Source of the DNA: Acanthacorydalis orientalis
Lineage: Eukaryota; Arthropoda; Insecta; Megaloptera; Corydalidae
DNA length: 64,000 bases
NCBI GenBank assembly: GCA_034766995.1
Contig: CM068320.1
Location: forward strand, 5,324,501-5,388,500
Reading direction: 5' to 3'
The translations under genes and the position numbers were made by a program. The notes under the pieces are model-generated. The model did not search any database. It had not been told where the DNA came from and worked only from the letters and a program-made list of their open reading frames with translations. Each line of letters starts with the position of its first letter. The first letter of the stretch is position 1. Positions 37,597 to 49,610 of the stretch are shown here, in pieces.

Positions 37597-38774
37597 ACAG
37601 GTGGGCTAAAAAGTTCGTAGGCTTGCATAGAAAAAAATTTTTTTTTGATAGAATTTGATTTTATTATTCAATATAGTTCCCTTCGAGGACGATACAACGA
37701 TTATAGCGGTCATAGAATTTTTCGATACCATTTTTATAATACGATTTGTCTCTCAAAATAGGCTTCAGTGTCGGCGATTACCTCTTCATCGGAGCAAAAT
37801 TTCCGTCCAGTGAGCATCCTCTTGAGGTCTGAGAACAGAAAAAAGTCGCTGGGGGCCAGATCTGGAGAGTACGGTGGATGCGGAAGCTATTTGAAGCCCA
37901 ATTCTTGCAATTTCGCCATCGATTTCATTGATTTGTGACACGGTGCATTGTCTTGATGAAACAGCACTTTCTTCTTCTTCAAATGAGGCCGCTTTTTCGC
38001 GATTTCGTCTTTTAAACGCTCCAATAACGCTACGTAATAGTCGCTGTTTATGGTTTTTCCCTTTTTAAGATAGTCAATGAATATTATACCATGAGTATCC
38101 CAGAATACTGATGCCAGAACCTTGCCAGCCGACTTTTGCGTCTTTCCATGCTTTGGAGTCGGTTCATCACGTGCAATCCACTCGGCTGACTGTCGGTTGG
38201 ACTCCGGTGTGAAATGATGGAGCCATGTTTCATCCATCCTCACATATCGACGCAAAAATTCGGATTTATTACGATTGAACAGCTCCAAACACTCCTTAGA
38301 ATCATCGATTCGTTGTTGTTTTTGGTCGATTGTGACCTCGCGCGGCACTCACTTTGAACAGAGCTTTCGCATATCCAAATATTCATGCACGATATGACCA
38401 ACACGTTCCTTTGATATCTTTAGGGTCTCAGCTATCTCAATCAACTTCACTTTACGGTTATCAAAAATTATTTTGTGGACAGAGTCCGAAGGTGCAGAGT
38501 TCGAATAATGTTTATTAAGCCAAGCCTTGGTTTCAACAGTATTTTTTTCACCAAAAAGCAATGCTTTATTAACACACGAAATTCCTTTTTATCCATTTTT
38601 TCAAGGTAACAAAAGTTTTTTCACTAAAAATGCTATAACTCAGATACTAATAGTGCAACAGCTGTCAAATTTATGCACGCGTTTTTTGAAGGTTAGGGCT
38701 AACTACAAATCATATGGATTTGATACTAGTAGCGCCATCTATGTGTCAGCCTACGAACTTTTCAGCCCACCTGT
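37597..38774 (-). mobile_element. Mellifera/irritans-group mariner with intact terminal inverted repeats
   Basis: The ends ACAGGTGGGCTAAAAAGTTC (left) and, reversed, ACAGGTGGGCTGAAAAGTTC (right), both followed by GTAGGCT, form an inverted repeat of about 28 bases with one mismatch. TA flanks both ends (37595-37596, 38775-38776). At 1178 bp it is about 100 bp shorter than a full mariner. It is the best-preserved complete element of the window. Confidence 0.92.
37680..38600 (-). pseudogene. Mariner transposase pseudogene (DD34D, catalytic residues kept)
   Basis: It starts at MDKKEFRVLIKHCF (about 38597) and shifts frame near 38555 into GEKNTVETKAWLNKHYSNSA. About 40 codons of the usual linker between the two HTH motifs are deleted there. 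IEIAETLKISKERVGHIVHE (second HTH) and MRKLCSK follow, then a TGA at 38349-38351 where Trp is expected. An open stretch carries YVRMDETWLHHFTPE (first Asp), GKVLASVFWDTHGIIFIDYL and VLFHQDNAPCHKS (second Asp). A TAG at 37887-37889 is followed in frame by LPHPPYSPDLAPSDFFLF (third Asp). A last shift near 37760 leads to NGIEKFYDRYNRCIVLEGNY and the stop. The damage is limited to two stops, two shifts and one deletion, so inactivation is fairly recent. Confidence 0.9.
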
Positions 38775-38776
38775 TA

Positions 38777-39682
38777 AATATATGTATACTTATTGGGAAA
38801 TAATTATTATTGTAAATCAAAAAAAATGATCATTTTTGCTTATTATCTAAAATTAATAATACTTAAAATTAAATATACATTAACATATATTTTAGATTTT
38901 GATAACAATAAAATAGTTCATAAATATAATAAAAATATGTTGTTATTTAAGAAAACAACAATTTGAAATTATAAATAAAAAATAATAATTAGAAATTATA
39001 ATTAATATATGTTATTTTGTAGTATATAATAATAACATTGTTTATATTATATAATTAATTGTTGGTTTTATATCAATGTTATAATGCAAATTTCAATATA
39101 AAAATTTGTAACTTTTAGTTAAAGGAAATACTGTTTTTATATACACATCAAGTTGACTTTCTTTTCATGTTGACACAAACATAAAATTTACTTTCAAGTT
39201 GAGTTATCATGTTTTTATATCAAAATTCTTTAACGTTTTTTGAAATAATTTACCAGTGAAAAATAAGATGTCTAGGTAAACTACTTAATATATACTTCCA
39301 TGTTGGACAAGTGCCAGCATACATTATTTCAGTCTACATATACATGTTATTCCTATATTTTAGTAGTGTTTTAACACTTGATTTTTAATGTGATTTTTCA
39401 GATAATAAATTTCATAACATTTTATTAAACGGTGTTTATTTTCGTATCTTTTTTAAGTGGTATTTAAATGTTTGAAATACTTATTTAAATAATGAAAATA
39501 ATTAACAAAATTATTTTTTTTATAATTTGAACATTTATATTTTATTCAATTAAGGTAGAAGTTTATTAATAATTGACCCGGAAAAAATTATTATATGACT
39601 ATTTTGCAATTTGTTGAAAATGATGAATTTATCACAAAAATATTAATTTGATTAAATTTTACAAAATTTTGTTATTTTATAA

Positions 39683-39721
<39 letters not shown>

Positions 39722-39864
39722 ATAATAACAATAGATGAAAATAATATTTTATAATAACCATAATTCAATTAAAAATCAAAAATTAATCACTTGCCAATAA
39801 ATTATACGACATTACTTTATCCACTTTCTCTATATTTATCTATATATCTATTCATTCATATATA
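38777..39864. other. AT-rich DNA without recognisable gene
   Basis: Only a (TA)n run at 39687-39716 was seen. Confidence 0.55.
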
Positions 39865-40419
39865 TTAGGTTGGTAGAAAGTAATAGCGGTTTATGACCTT
39901 CAAATTCATATACAGTTTTTAATGTGTGTTTTTAAGTGGTCCAGAACCGTTGGATGACTAACACCTAATTTCTGTGCAGGCTCTTGAATTGTCGTGGGTG
40001 GTTCTGATTCAACTAACTACTTCAAATGGTCGTTATGACCTAAAAAAAGACGCTCACGACCTTCCTCATCTTCAAGGCTTTTGTCCCAAGTACGAAATTT
40101 TTGCAACTACAATTGTACTGTATTTTCGTTAACAGTACCGACACCAAATCATCGTTTAGTTTACGAGCAGTTTCTGTTGCTTTACCACCCGTTTGAAACT
40201 CATATAAAAAATGATCTTATTTGCTTCTTTTCCATCTTCAATTCAATAGCTCAATTTTAAGCAAAATTAATAACAAAACCGAAGTTGTTGTCGCAAGATA
40301 CAGACCGATAAATACACTTTAAAATTATATTAACATGAACACTATGAAATAATACTCATTCAGAAAAATGAAATTAGAATTCAGAAAAAGAAACAGCAAT
40401 TATTTTCTTTACAACCTAA
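39865..40419 (-). mobile_element. Short internally deleted mariner (cecropia-type MITE form)
   Basis: The ends TTAGGTTGGTAGAAAGTAAT and TTATTTTCTTTACAACCTAA form the family inverted repeat, with TA on both sides. The minus strand keeps the N-terminal HTH region of the transposase (KTGGKATETARKLNDDLVS-like, about 40200-40140, and the linker and second HTH to about 39930), joined directly to the 3' end. It is 555 bp with no catalytic domain. The right end opens into (TA)n. Confidence 0.88.
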
Positions 40420-40645
40420 TATATATATATATATATATACATACAAATATAGATACACATATCCACTTAGTTTCAAATTATTTGCTTAAAAATTTAAAAA
40501 TTAGTAATAGAAAAAAATTAAGAAATTTGAATAAAAATTTAAAAAATATTTCTTTTATTTGTCATCCTTTTTTCTTTTACAAAAGTGCTTGATAAATATT
40601 TGTTTCTTTTAAATGAATTGATCTTTCTTCTTCTCTCTCGCTACT

Positions 40646-40663
40646 TATCTATCTATCTATCTA

Positions 40664-40725
<62 letters not shown>

Positions 40726-40749
40726 TAGATAGATAGATAGATAGATAGA
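40646..40749. repeat. (CTAT)n-(TA)n-(GATA)n palindromic microsatellite
   Basis: CTAT units on the left and ATAG/GATA units on the right are reverse complements of each other around a TA core, so the whole array can fold into one long hairpin. Confidence 0.9.
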
Positions 40750-41310
40750 AATATAGAGATAGATTAATATTTATATGTATATAAATGTGTATTTTTTTAA
40801 AAAATAATTTTTATTGTAATTCCTTCAATTAAAATTAAATTGTAAATGAAGTGTTCATAAAATTGAAGTATATTGGAATAAAGTTCAAAGTTTTTCTATA
40901 ATTTATTTTCTAATAAATAGTGAATATAATTTTGTTTGGCAATTTGTTGTTGGGAATTTTTTTCCTTAAAAGGTAGAAAAAATATTATTATTTTTATGTA
41001 TAGTCATGTTTTTTTAATACTGTTGAACGAAGCATATACTGCTATAAGTAACCAGAACGATAGAATGATGATAATGCATGAAGTCAAGCAAACCGTGTCC
41101 ATACATGTTTACCATTAGAGACGCTTTAAAATTTCATAATGCGTTAACATAATGTTATTTTTAGACCCAGTATGATAATGATATTCAATCTTCTGTAAGA
41201 ATATTACAATAACAAACTGTATAGTTTCTTTGATAGAGTACTATGTTATTTTCCTGAATTTGAATTGTCTCTTCATGATAAATGATATATACATATATAT
41301 ATATATATAT

Positions 41311-41504
41311 TAAATACAAAAATTAATATTTAAATGTACTTTATTTTAAATTGACATTTTATTTTCCAAATTATATTCGTATAATTCTCTCTCTCCCTCT
41401 CTCTCTCTCTATATATATATATAGAGAGAGAGAGATATAAAGAGAATTATACGAATTTAATTTGGAAAATAAAAAGTACATTTAAATATTATTTTTTGTA
41501 TTTA
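41311..41504. repeat. 194-bp near-perfect palindrome (foldback)
   Basis: The left arm from TAAATACAAAAATTAATATT through CCAAATTATATTCGTATAAT to CTCTCTCTCTCTATATA is mirrored by the right arm TATATAGAGAGAGAGAG ... ATTATACGAATTTAATTTGG ... TTTTTTGTATTTA. The main asymmetry is about 20 extra bases in the left arm around 41345-41365. The centre is a short TA run near 41416. Confidence 0.9.
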
Positions 41505-42521
41505 AAATGTAAGAAGCAAATTAAAGTAACCTAAGCAATATATAAAGATTCAACCAGAAAACAAGATCTTCTAGTTTTTAGACAGCATTGAAATAGGTTC
41601 ACTTATAAGAGTTATAAGAGTTAATTGCAATAATAGTATGAAATAATAATAATTTGTAAGAAAATCATTATATATTTCTGTATTTGAACAACAATGTACA
41701 GATTTCTATATGATATGAAAGTCATTGTTTATTCTCAAACTCTTTTTTATGTTTACATTTTTTTTATAAAGTACAAAGCTGTTATCTTATGACCTATAAA
41801 CAAATATTGTTGTAGTGTTAACACTATTACAAATCACGTGAATTTGCTTTTTTCTATGACTAGTTCAAGAAGTTATATCCAACAATACTAAAGAATGAAA
41901 ACAATAGATATTAGCTGAAATCACTACTGCTAATTTCATTGTTTACAATGATGTATCACATGACTATAACGAAAGATAACGGTAACTAAAAATGCGTCAA
42001 ATTTAAAATGATCAAAACTGCAATTATTTTTTCACCAATCTAATAAATATATATATATATACTATTGCATCATTTTTATAAATACTATAATATTTTAATA
42101 TTTTTGTCTGCTGTTGCTAATATTTTTCTAAAATATACATAAATTAATAAAATTTGTGTTTCTATTTATATTCACTTCTTTATTAAGACGAAGTATATTT
42201 TTACATCTTTACTTGTATTTTGTATTTTATATATGTATTCCTTATGTAAGTTACTAAAAATTATGCACTGCTTTTAAAACTTACACGATCAGTATGTATT
42301 GACCTTCGTTGATATTCAGTCGTGTCGAAACATGTATTGTCTGCTGGTGTATTTAAAGTCGTTATATGTGTGTAAAGGAATACGCGTGATCTTGAAAATA
42401 TGTAGAGAATATAAAGTGAATGTATACTTCGATTTTGTATTATATTAGTTTAATTTGTTAATATTTTGTTTATAATAATGTCTTTTTCTTCGAAAACGTG
42501 CTAAATTTTTGTCCTCTAGAG

Positions 42522-42884
42522 CAGTGTGCTTCAAACTTTGTTCCGTAGAAGACTGGGGTTCCGCGCAATCTCTTCGGGAGTTTCGCGACTCAAAGATAAA
42601 ATTCGAAAGAATTTTTGAACAAATATTCCAAAAACCTAAAAATTCAAATTAATTTATAATGATTTCCTTGTTTTTATAAATACGTATTACTATGCAGTAA
42701 AACTGTAATTATGAGTACACATTACAATCAATCAATCAATATCAACATTTGGTAATGAAGATGGTTGATTTTCAAAACTTGTGTAGTACGCATATTGGGT
42801 TTTCTGGAGATGGGGGTAGGGGTTCCGCTAAAAAAATTTATAACCGTAAGTGTTCCGTGAGTCAACAAAGTTCTAAGACCACTG
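42522..42884. mobile_element. hAT-type MITE with perfect 8-bp target duplication
   Basis: The ends CAGTGTGCTTCAAACTTTG and, reversed from the right, CAGTGGTCTTAGAACTTTG match at about 15 of 19 positions and begin with CAGTG, as hAT elements do. Both sides carry the identical 8 bases CTCTAGAG (42514-42521, 42885-42892), the length of a hAT target duplication. It is 363 bp long and the only frame is short (42749-42937, crossing the end), so the element is non-autonomous. Confidence 0.88.
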
Positions 42885-43187
42885 CTCTAGAGATTGGTTT
42901 TGATGTGAATGTTCTCAAGATCCTGTTGCTGAATTGATTCGGTATAATTATAAACAGGTATGTGTTGATAATTTTAAAATTTCGGTACGTTATATATATA
43001 TATATAATTGAAAATATAATTTGTTCATGTGATAATAATAGATTTTAGACCATATGTATGTAATATATATACTTTTTTGTTTATACTTCTTCAAATTTCA
43101 ATTCACCGTTTAATTATGTACTTTGTTATATAAATTTTTAATCAGTAACGGTTGTAAATAAACTATAATATCTTACTGTTTCTTTCC

Positions 43188-43189
<2 letters not shown>

Positions 43190-43240
<51 letters not shown>
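43190..43240. repeat. (TA)n microsatellite
   Basis: An uninterrupted TA run of about 50 bases. Confidence 0.95.
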
Positions 43241-43243
<3 letters not shown>

Positions 43244-43416
43244 ATGAAAAGTTATGGTATTATATATAAGAATCATATACTGTATAAAAAGTAAAACTGT
43301 TCTATTTTTTATTATGTTTCCAATTAAAGTAAGGTTTAGATAAAATCTCGTTGGGATATTTTTGTGATATATATTATATATTAATTCTTATATAATTCAG
43401 ATCTGTCACTTTTTTA

Positions 43417-43417
<1 letters not shown>

Positions 43418-43447
<30 letters not shown>

Positions 43448-43457
43448 TATATATATA
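43418..43457. repeat. (TA)n microsatellite
   Basis: Two TA runs separated by CACA. Confidence 0.92.
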
Positions 43458-44340
43458 ATAGTTTCTCTTATTTTGATCATATGCTAAGTTTAAAACAATA
43501 ATTATATTGTTTATTGAACTACAATATTATATTAATATAACATATGTGTAAATTTGACTATATATATCTCTACAATTATATACTTTTACAACTTTGTCTT
43601 TTAACGGAGCTACTAATAGAATTATTTACTTACATATTTTGTTTTTTTTTTACTTCTTAGTTGTTTGTTTTATATAATTTCAATTGTCTTAAGAAATTTG
43701 TAAAGATCTATTAGAAACAAACGAAGAATAGGAGAAAAAGTAAATAAAAAAAAATAATTAGTCTATAAATTAACATTTTCGAGTATACTTTCTAATTAAT
43801 AACTGCACACGTGTCTATTAAATACGAGTATGTCTATAAAACTGACGATATATTTTCTTTCATAAGTGAATTCTTTCCTCCATCCATAAACCACACATTT
43901 TTCTGATTTAAAAATATTCAATAAATTAATTACTTTTGGTTATTTCTTATGTGGATTTTGATAGTAAGCAATAATCATAAGAGCATCAAGGTACAGAAAC
44001 GATTTTTCTGTACTTTGAACTTGGAGTATGAAGGCGCTGCCATCGAAATACCAAAATCAATAATCAAAAAATCAATATAATTTTATTGTGTTTTTTTGAT
44101 TTGGAAAGTTTTACGTGTTTGTAATGCGAAAAAGAATTCATTTATAAACATGTTTATTATATTTCACATCAAACAGATTGTAAAATATTAAATTTGAATA
44201 AAAAATACGAAATTTGTAAAAAAAGGAAACATTTACTTGTATATTTGGTAGGTCAAGGGATAAAAACATTAAATATCAAAAATAACAAATGTGTTCATTT
44301 TCTGTAAGATTTTCTTTAATTAATGAGATTAACTTATAAT
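43458..44340. other. AT-rich DNA; third copy of a short dispersed repeat at 43900-44080
   Basis: No gene. GTGGATTTTGATAGTAAG...AGAGCATCAAGGTACAGAAA resembles segments near 11785-11860 and 36990-37040. Confidence 0.4.
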
Positions 44341-44349
44341 TATGAAATA

Positions 44350-44573
44350 TTTATATATATTCGTATATATATATATATATATACATATATATATACTCGT
44401 GTATATATATATATATATATAAGAGGGCTTCGCCTCCTGCTCGCTGCGCTCATCCAATTTTCAATAGCCTTTTTTTCATAAGCCTGTACATGTAATCCAA
44501 TGAAATAATAAACATATTTTTTTAAACTCATTATGTCTATATATTTATTATAAGATTTGTAGCAACGTGAACG

Positions 44574-44627
<54 letters not shown>

Positions 44628-44702
44628 ATTAGTTAGTATGTCTATATAAACATGGTAGTAGATTATTTTTAGCGACCTTTCAATTTTTTGTGACTAAATA
44701 CT

Positions 44703-44746
<44 letters not shown>

Positions 44747-44751
44747 TACAT

Positions 44752-44784
<33 letters not shown>

Positions 44785-44785
44785 C
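44350..44785. repeat. (TA)n arrays around a GC-rich island and repeat tail
   Basis: TA runs lie at 44360-44420, 44575-44615 and 44709-44785. Between them are a GC-rich palindromic patch (GAGGGCTTCGCCTCCTGCTC, 44423-44442, then GCTGCGCTC) and a tail with TTATGTCTATATATTTATTA and TAGCAACGTGAACGTTATAT (44531-44581). The same order of GC-rich head, TA run and TGTCTATATAAT...CAAC tail recurs at 53331 and 59030. A second TAGTATGTCTATATAA is at 44634. Confidence 0.6.
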
Positions 44786-46795
44786 ACAAGCAATTGCATA
44801 TATATTAAGAATATTCTATAAATTAATTCATACTGATTTCAATTAAGCACGCCACTGAATCTAACATAAGTAGCTCACTAGCGAGAATGTATTTTCAACT
44901 CCTAACCCTTACATCACGCAGTCAGTTACTCTATTACGAGGAGATGCGTATGTTTATGAATATTGAACAGCCTGTCTGCCTATCTCATGCAATATGTAGT
45001 GTTGATGTTCATTTAATATTATGTACAAGACTTAAATTTATTTATAGATCAAGTAAATATTTACAACCAACGAAAAATAATTTACATGTAAGAATTATAT
45101 AAACTACGTTGTGTGTTTATCTAATTTCTGAGACATATTTAAAATTTTATTGTTTGTGTTCAAGTAAATTTGTTATTTGTATAATAAAGTGGTGTCGTAT
45201 ACTATTTATTTAGATATTTTATGTGATATATATATTCTGCGTTCATCACTATATTTCTTAGATTGTTTTTTTTGGTAGTAAAATTATTTACTTTATCTGA
45301 TTATTGAATTCAGCAATACATGGAAAAATTCAAAAAACTCGATAAGTATTCTACATTTTGACATGTTCATGTTTCTGATTTTTATTAAAAAAAAGATATA
45401 TTATTTTACTAAAGGAATTAAATAAATGATTTCTTATTATTTGAAAATTCATATGAGGATTTATATAATAGTTAATAGTAATATCTGAAATTTATGAATA
45501 TGAGAATTTAAAATCTTTATTACTTTTGTTGTATATATTACACAGGATTTTTAATTATTAGATAAAAAAATTAAAAGAATTGATTTGTTTGATTGACTAG
45601 AAATATTGGTTAGAAATATTAAGAATCTTTTCTATGTTATTTGTTAACACTATTTTACGATAATTTTTAAAATTAAATAAGATTTGTTTTTTTTTAGAAT
45701 ATATATTTATAACCTAGTTGATTTCGCCATAAATATATCTTCGATGTTTTACTATCGACGCTTATATTTGTGTAATTAAATAGATGTTAATAATAAATCT
45801 GAATTAGTCTACTCAACGAATAATGAACCAACTGAAGTGTTACTGTTGTTTTATAATTAGCTGATTAAAGTATTAAAGGGAAAGAAAAAGTAAAAGTAAC
45901 AATTGAAGTAGTTTTTAATTATTTTTGTAAATAAGATTCAATTATCTGTTACTGTAAAAATAAAACTTATTTTTTCAGAAAGAAAACAAAATAATTCACT
46001 ATCTCATGACTGAAATTACATTAAATTTAATTAAAAATTACTATTTATATTTTTTGCTCGAGTTGTGCATTGCTGCATTATAATCGCATGAAGGCATCTA
46101 TTTAAATATGTTTCTATATTTTTTTATATATTCATGCAGGTATTGTCTATATTAACAACAGTTTTTTTGTGATGTTCTTGTTTTACGACGTTTTGTAACT
46201 AAAGAGACAGTTCTATAATTTTAACGAATTTTCCAATTTTCTTTTGTATTAAAAATTTGAATTTAAGTTTTAAATATTGTCATTAGACAACGTTGTTAGA
46301 AAAAACTTGCTATTAAACATATTTTATTAATTTTAAATAGTATTGTAAAAATTTAAATAGAAAAAAATATATAAATTTGTACCTGCCTTTAAATTCAATA
46401 GAGAAAAATGAATGAAGCGAAATAAATTTGCAGCCGGCATAAATAAATAAAGACCGAAAATGCGGTAAATATCAAAAAACGAATTTTCTTTTTATTTATT
46501 AATTTCATCTATCTAGCATATGTAAATGAATATAATATAGATTTTATACATTATTCTAAAATAATTTAGAATATTCGTTAATTTATAATTTTGTTAAATT
46601 CCTTAACTAAGTTTGGACATTTTATACAATTAACATGTTCCTTTAAAAGTAAAACACTGATTATATATAATAGTATTAGTACCACGAATACCTCGTGATC
46701 AGAGAGAAAACTGCATTAAATACGTTGTCCAAATAATATGCTGAAAATAAAATACACGGTTAATAAGTAAACACAAGTAAACATAAAAATGACTT
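44786..46795. other. AT-rich DNA; no gene recognised
   Basis: A 71-codon plus-strand frame at 44887-45102 lies in a patch with better base balance but has no recognisable motif. A CATGCAG/GTATTG splice-like junction is at 46139/46140. Nothing firm. Confidence 0.45.
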
Positions 46796-46824
46796 TATAT
46801 ATATATATATATGCATATTTGCAA

Positions 46825-46898
<74 letters not shown>

Positions 46899-47033
46899 AT
46901 GTATATATATGTATATGTATGTATATGTATGTATATGTATATATATATGTATATATATGTATATATATGTATATATATGTATACATATGTATATATATGT
47001 ATATATATGTATATAAATGTATATATATGTATA

Positions 47034-47072
<39 letters not shown>
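46796..47072. repeat. Long (TA)n / GTATATAT compound array
   Basis: About 275 bases: TA runs, then GTATATGTATGTATAT and eight-base GTATATAT-type units, then TA again. It produces repetitive frames on both strands. Confidence 0.95.
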
Positions 47073-47074
<2 letters not shown>

Positions 47075-47184
47075 GCACTGTCGGATTGTAATGTGTAATA
47101 CAAGAAAAACTAAATTTGATCATTTTATTTCTTTTTGTTTTTAATCTCGCTTCCTCTCTTTCATCCTGTTTATCTCTATAATCA

Positions 47185-47216
47185 CGCTCTCTCTCTCACA
47201 CACACATACAAACATA
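47185..47216. repeat. (CT)n-(CA)n microsatellite
   Basis: CTCTCTCTCTC passes into ACACACACATAC just left of the mariner starting at 47221. Confidence 0.85.
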
Positions 47217-47220
47217 TACA

Positions 47221-47781
47221 TTAAGTTGGTAGAAAAATAATTGCTGTTTATGACCTTAAAATTCATGTACATTTTTCTTACCTAGCTGTTTTAAGTGATT
47301 GAGAACTGTTGGTTGACTAACGCCTAACTATTGTGCAAACTTTTGAAATGTGCGTGGTTCTGATTCAACTAACGCCTTCAGTAAGTCATTATGAACTGAA
47401 GGAGAATGCCCGCGACCTTCTTCGTCTGTAAGGCTCTTGTCCCCAGTAAGAAATGTTTGGAACACCATTGCACCGTGCGTTCGTTAACAATACCCCCTTC
47501 AAAAACATCGTTTAATTTATTAATAGTTTCTATTGTTTTAACACTCGTTTTGAATTCGTGTAAAAATATTTTTTCTTATTTGCTCCTTTTTCATTTTTAA
47601 TTCAATAGCTTAATTTTAAGCAAAATTAATTATAAAACCAAATCGATGTTACTAAAATACATACCGAAGAATGCACTTAAAATATTATTAACATAAACAC
47701 GATGAAATGTAACTTTCATTGAAAAAAATTAAGGTTAGAATTCAGAACACAAAAACCTCAATTATTTTCCTATAAACCTAA
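47221..47781 (-). mobile_element. Short internally deleted mariner (cecropia-type MITE form)
   Basis: The ends TTAAGTTGGTAGAAAAATAA and AATTATTTTCCTATAAACCTAA form the family inverted repeat. The minus strand keeps the transposase N-terminal region: KTSVKTIETINKLNDVFEGG-like HTH (about 47550-47505), WCSKHFLLGTRALQTK (about 47475), and a second HTH ending near TVLNHLKQL (about 47310-47285), then a direct join to the 3' end. 561 bp, no catalytic domain. The right end opens into (TA)n. Confidence 0.87.
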
Positions 47782-48255
47782 TATATATATATATATATAT
47801 ATATACGTATTTATGTACATGATATAAAAGATTTAAAACTCTCATAACAACATATATTTGTAATAGACATTATCATTTTATCAAACAATAATTGATAGAG
47901 CATTATACTTATTGTTAAGTATTCCTTTTTTAAAAAAAAACTACGTAGACGTTGAATCTTTTTAGATTTATTTTATGTATAAAACAACAAAATTCACAGC
48001 AATAAACAGTTATAGCACTAGCGCATACACTTCGTTCAAATAAATGCGTGCGTGACCAATGAGAGTTATTGCGTGTTGATATTTCTTCACTGTTTGGAGT
48101 ATTTCATAATTAAATATCAAATATGTTCTAGAATTCGTAATTATTTAAGTGCATATTTTGTTATCTATAAAATATTTGATCGAACTATTAAAAAAATACA
48201 AAAATTTTTTTATAAATTTTTTAGTACTATTTTGTAAATGAAAAATTTAGATAAT

Positions 48256-48773
48256 TTAGTAGGTCGAAAGTATTTTCATAATAGTAATTGAGATTCTTAA
48301 GTAGTTCAAAACTATTAGATGATTAACGCCTAACTTTTGTGCAAGCTATCGAATTGTGAGTGGTTCTGATTCAACTGACACCTTCAGTTGACTTCGTTAT
48401 GACTTGAACGACGCCCGCAACCTTCTTCATCTTCAAAGCTCTCGTTTCCATCATGAAAATTTTTGAACCACCATTGCACCGTACATTTCTTAACAGTGCT
48501 CACACCGAAAAAATCGATAAGTTTACGAGCAATTTCTGCTACTTTACCACTCGTTTTGGACTTATTTGCTTCTTTTTCATCTTTAATTCAATAGCTCAAT
48601 TTGAAGTAAAATTAATGATGAAATTAAAGTACATGTTACCAAAATACGGACCAAAAAATGTTAAATGACTTAAATGAAATTTTAATTACATAAACACGAA
48701 AAAATGACACTCATTAAAAAAATTAAGGTTAGAATTTAGAAATCAAAAGCTACAATTATTTCTACTAACCAAA
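48256..48773 (-). mobile_element. Short internally deleted mariner, more diverged
   Basis: The right end ATTTCTACTAACCAAAT and a poorly preserved left end TTAGTAGGTCGAAAGTATTT enclose the same minus-strand N-terminal relic: KTSGKVAEIARKLIDFFGVS (about 48560-48500), WWFKNFHDGNESFEDEEG (about 48475-48420) and the second HTH to about 48300. It is about 518 bp and has more mismatches than the sister copies. Confidence 0.75.
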
Positions 48774-49554
48774 TATTATTTTCGAACTGATTTTTTTTAT
48801 AAAATAACAATTTGATTTTTAAATATTTTTTTATAGTACTGCCCTCCATGTCGTTCTGAAATAAATGTGAAAAGTGCCTATTAACATTTAGATTCATATT
48901 TTTACTAGGAAATGTATGTTGAGTATCACAACTAATAATATAAGTTCTTTATAAATTTTATAAAATAATAACTGTTTTTTTTCATACTTAATAATCACTT
49001 ATTAATTTGCATTTATAAACAATATCATTTATATTTTTAAATAAATGAATATATTTTAGAATAGAAAAGTATATCTATGTAAAAATATTCGATAAAAATA
49101 TGATAAGGGAAGAACTACAAAAAATAGTTCCGTTCTCATTTCATATTTGAAAATAAACTGTTTGGTAACTCATCAATTTATGGCCAAATTCCAAATAAAA
49201 TTATATTGTTTATTCGCTATTTAATCTCTTAACGAATACACCACAAGTACACCCATCCACCACTACACCCATACAAGACAAATAACGAAATTTTCTTTTT
49301 TCTTTTAAAATATAAATCAGTTACAAACATCAATTTTAATTTATAGTTAAAAACAACGTTTTTTAATTTGAGATTTAGTTTGAAAATTTGTTTTACTAAA
49401 AATAATTTAATTAGAATGTATTAATTATTTTTACATATTTGTTTTTCACATAAAACTCTGGTTTTTAATTTGTTAATTTAGGAAGTATAAATATAAAAAA
49501 GGTTTCAAATTCAGAAAATTTTCAACGGAATTACATAATTGACACGCATAAATA

Positions 49555-49610
<56 letters not shown>

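Noticed and set aside
37597..38774. A working mariner transposase gene
   Set aside because: Two nonsense codons, two frameshifts and a deletion in the DNA-binding region rule out a functional product, although the ends are intact.
44887..45102. 71-codon frame in a less AT-rich patch, considered as a host exon
   Set aside because: No motif, no flanking splice sites of quality, and no neighbouring exon-like segment.
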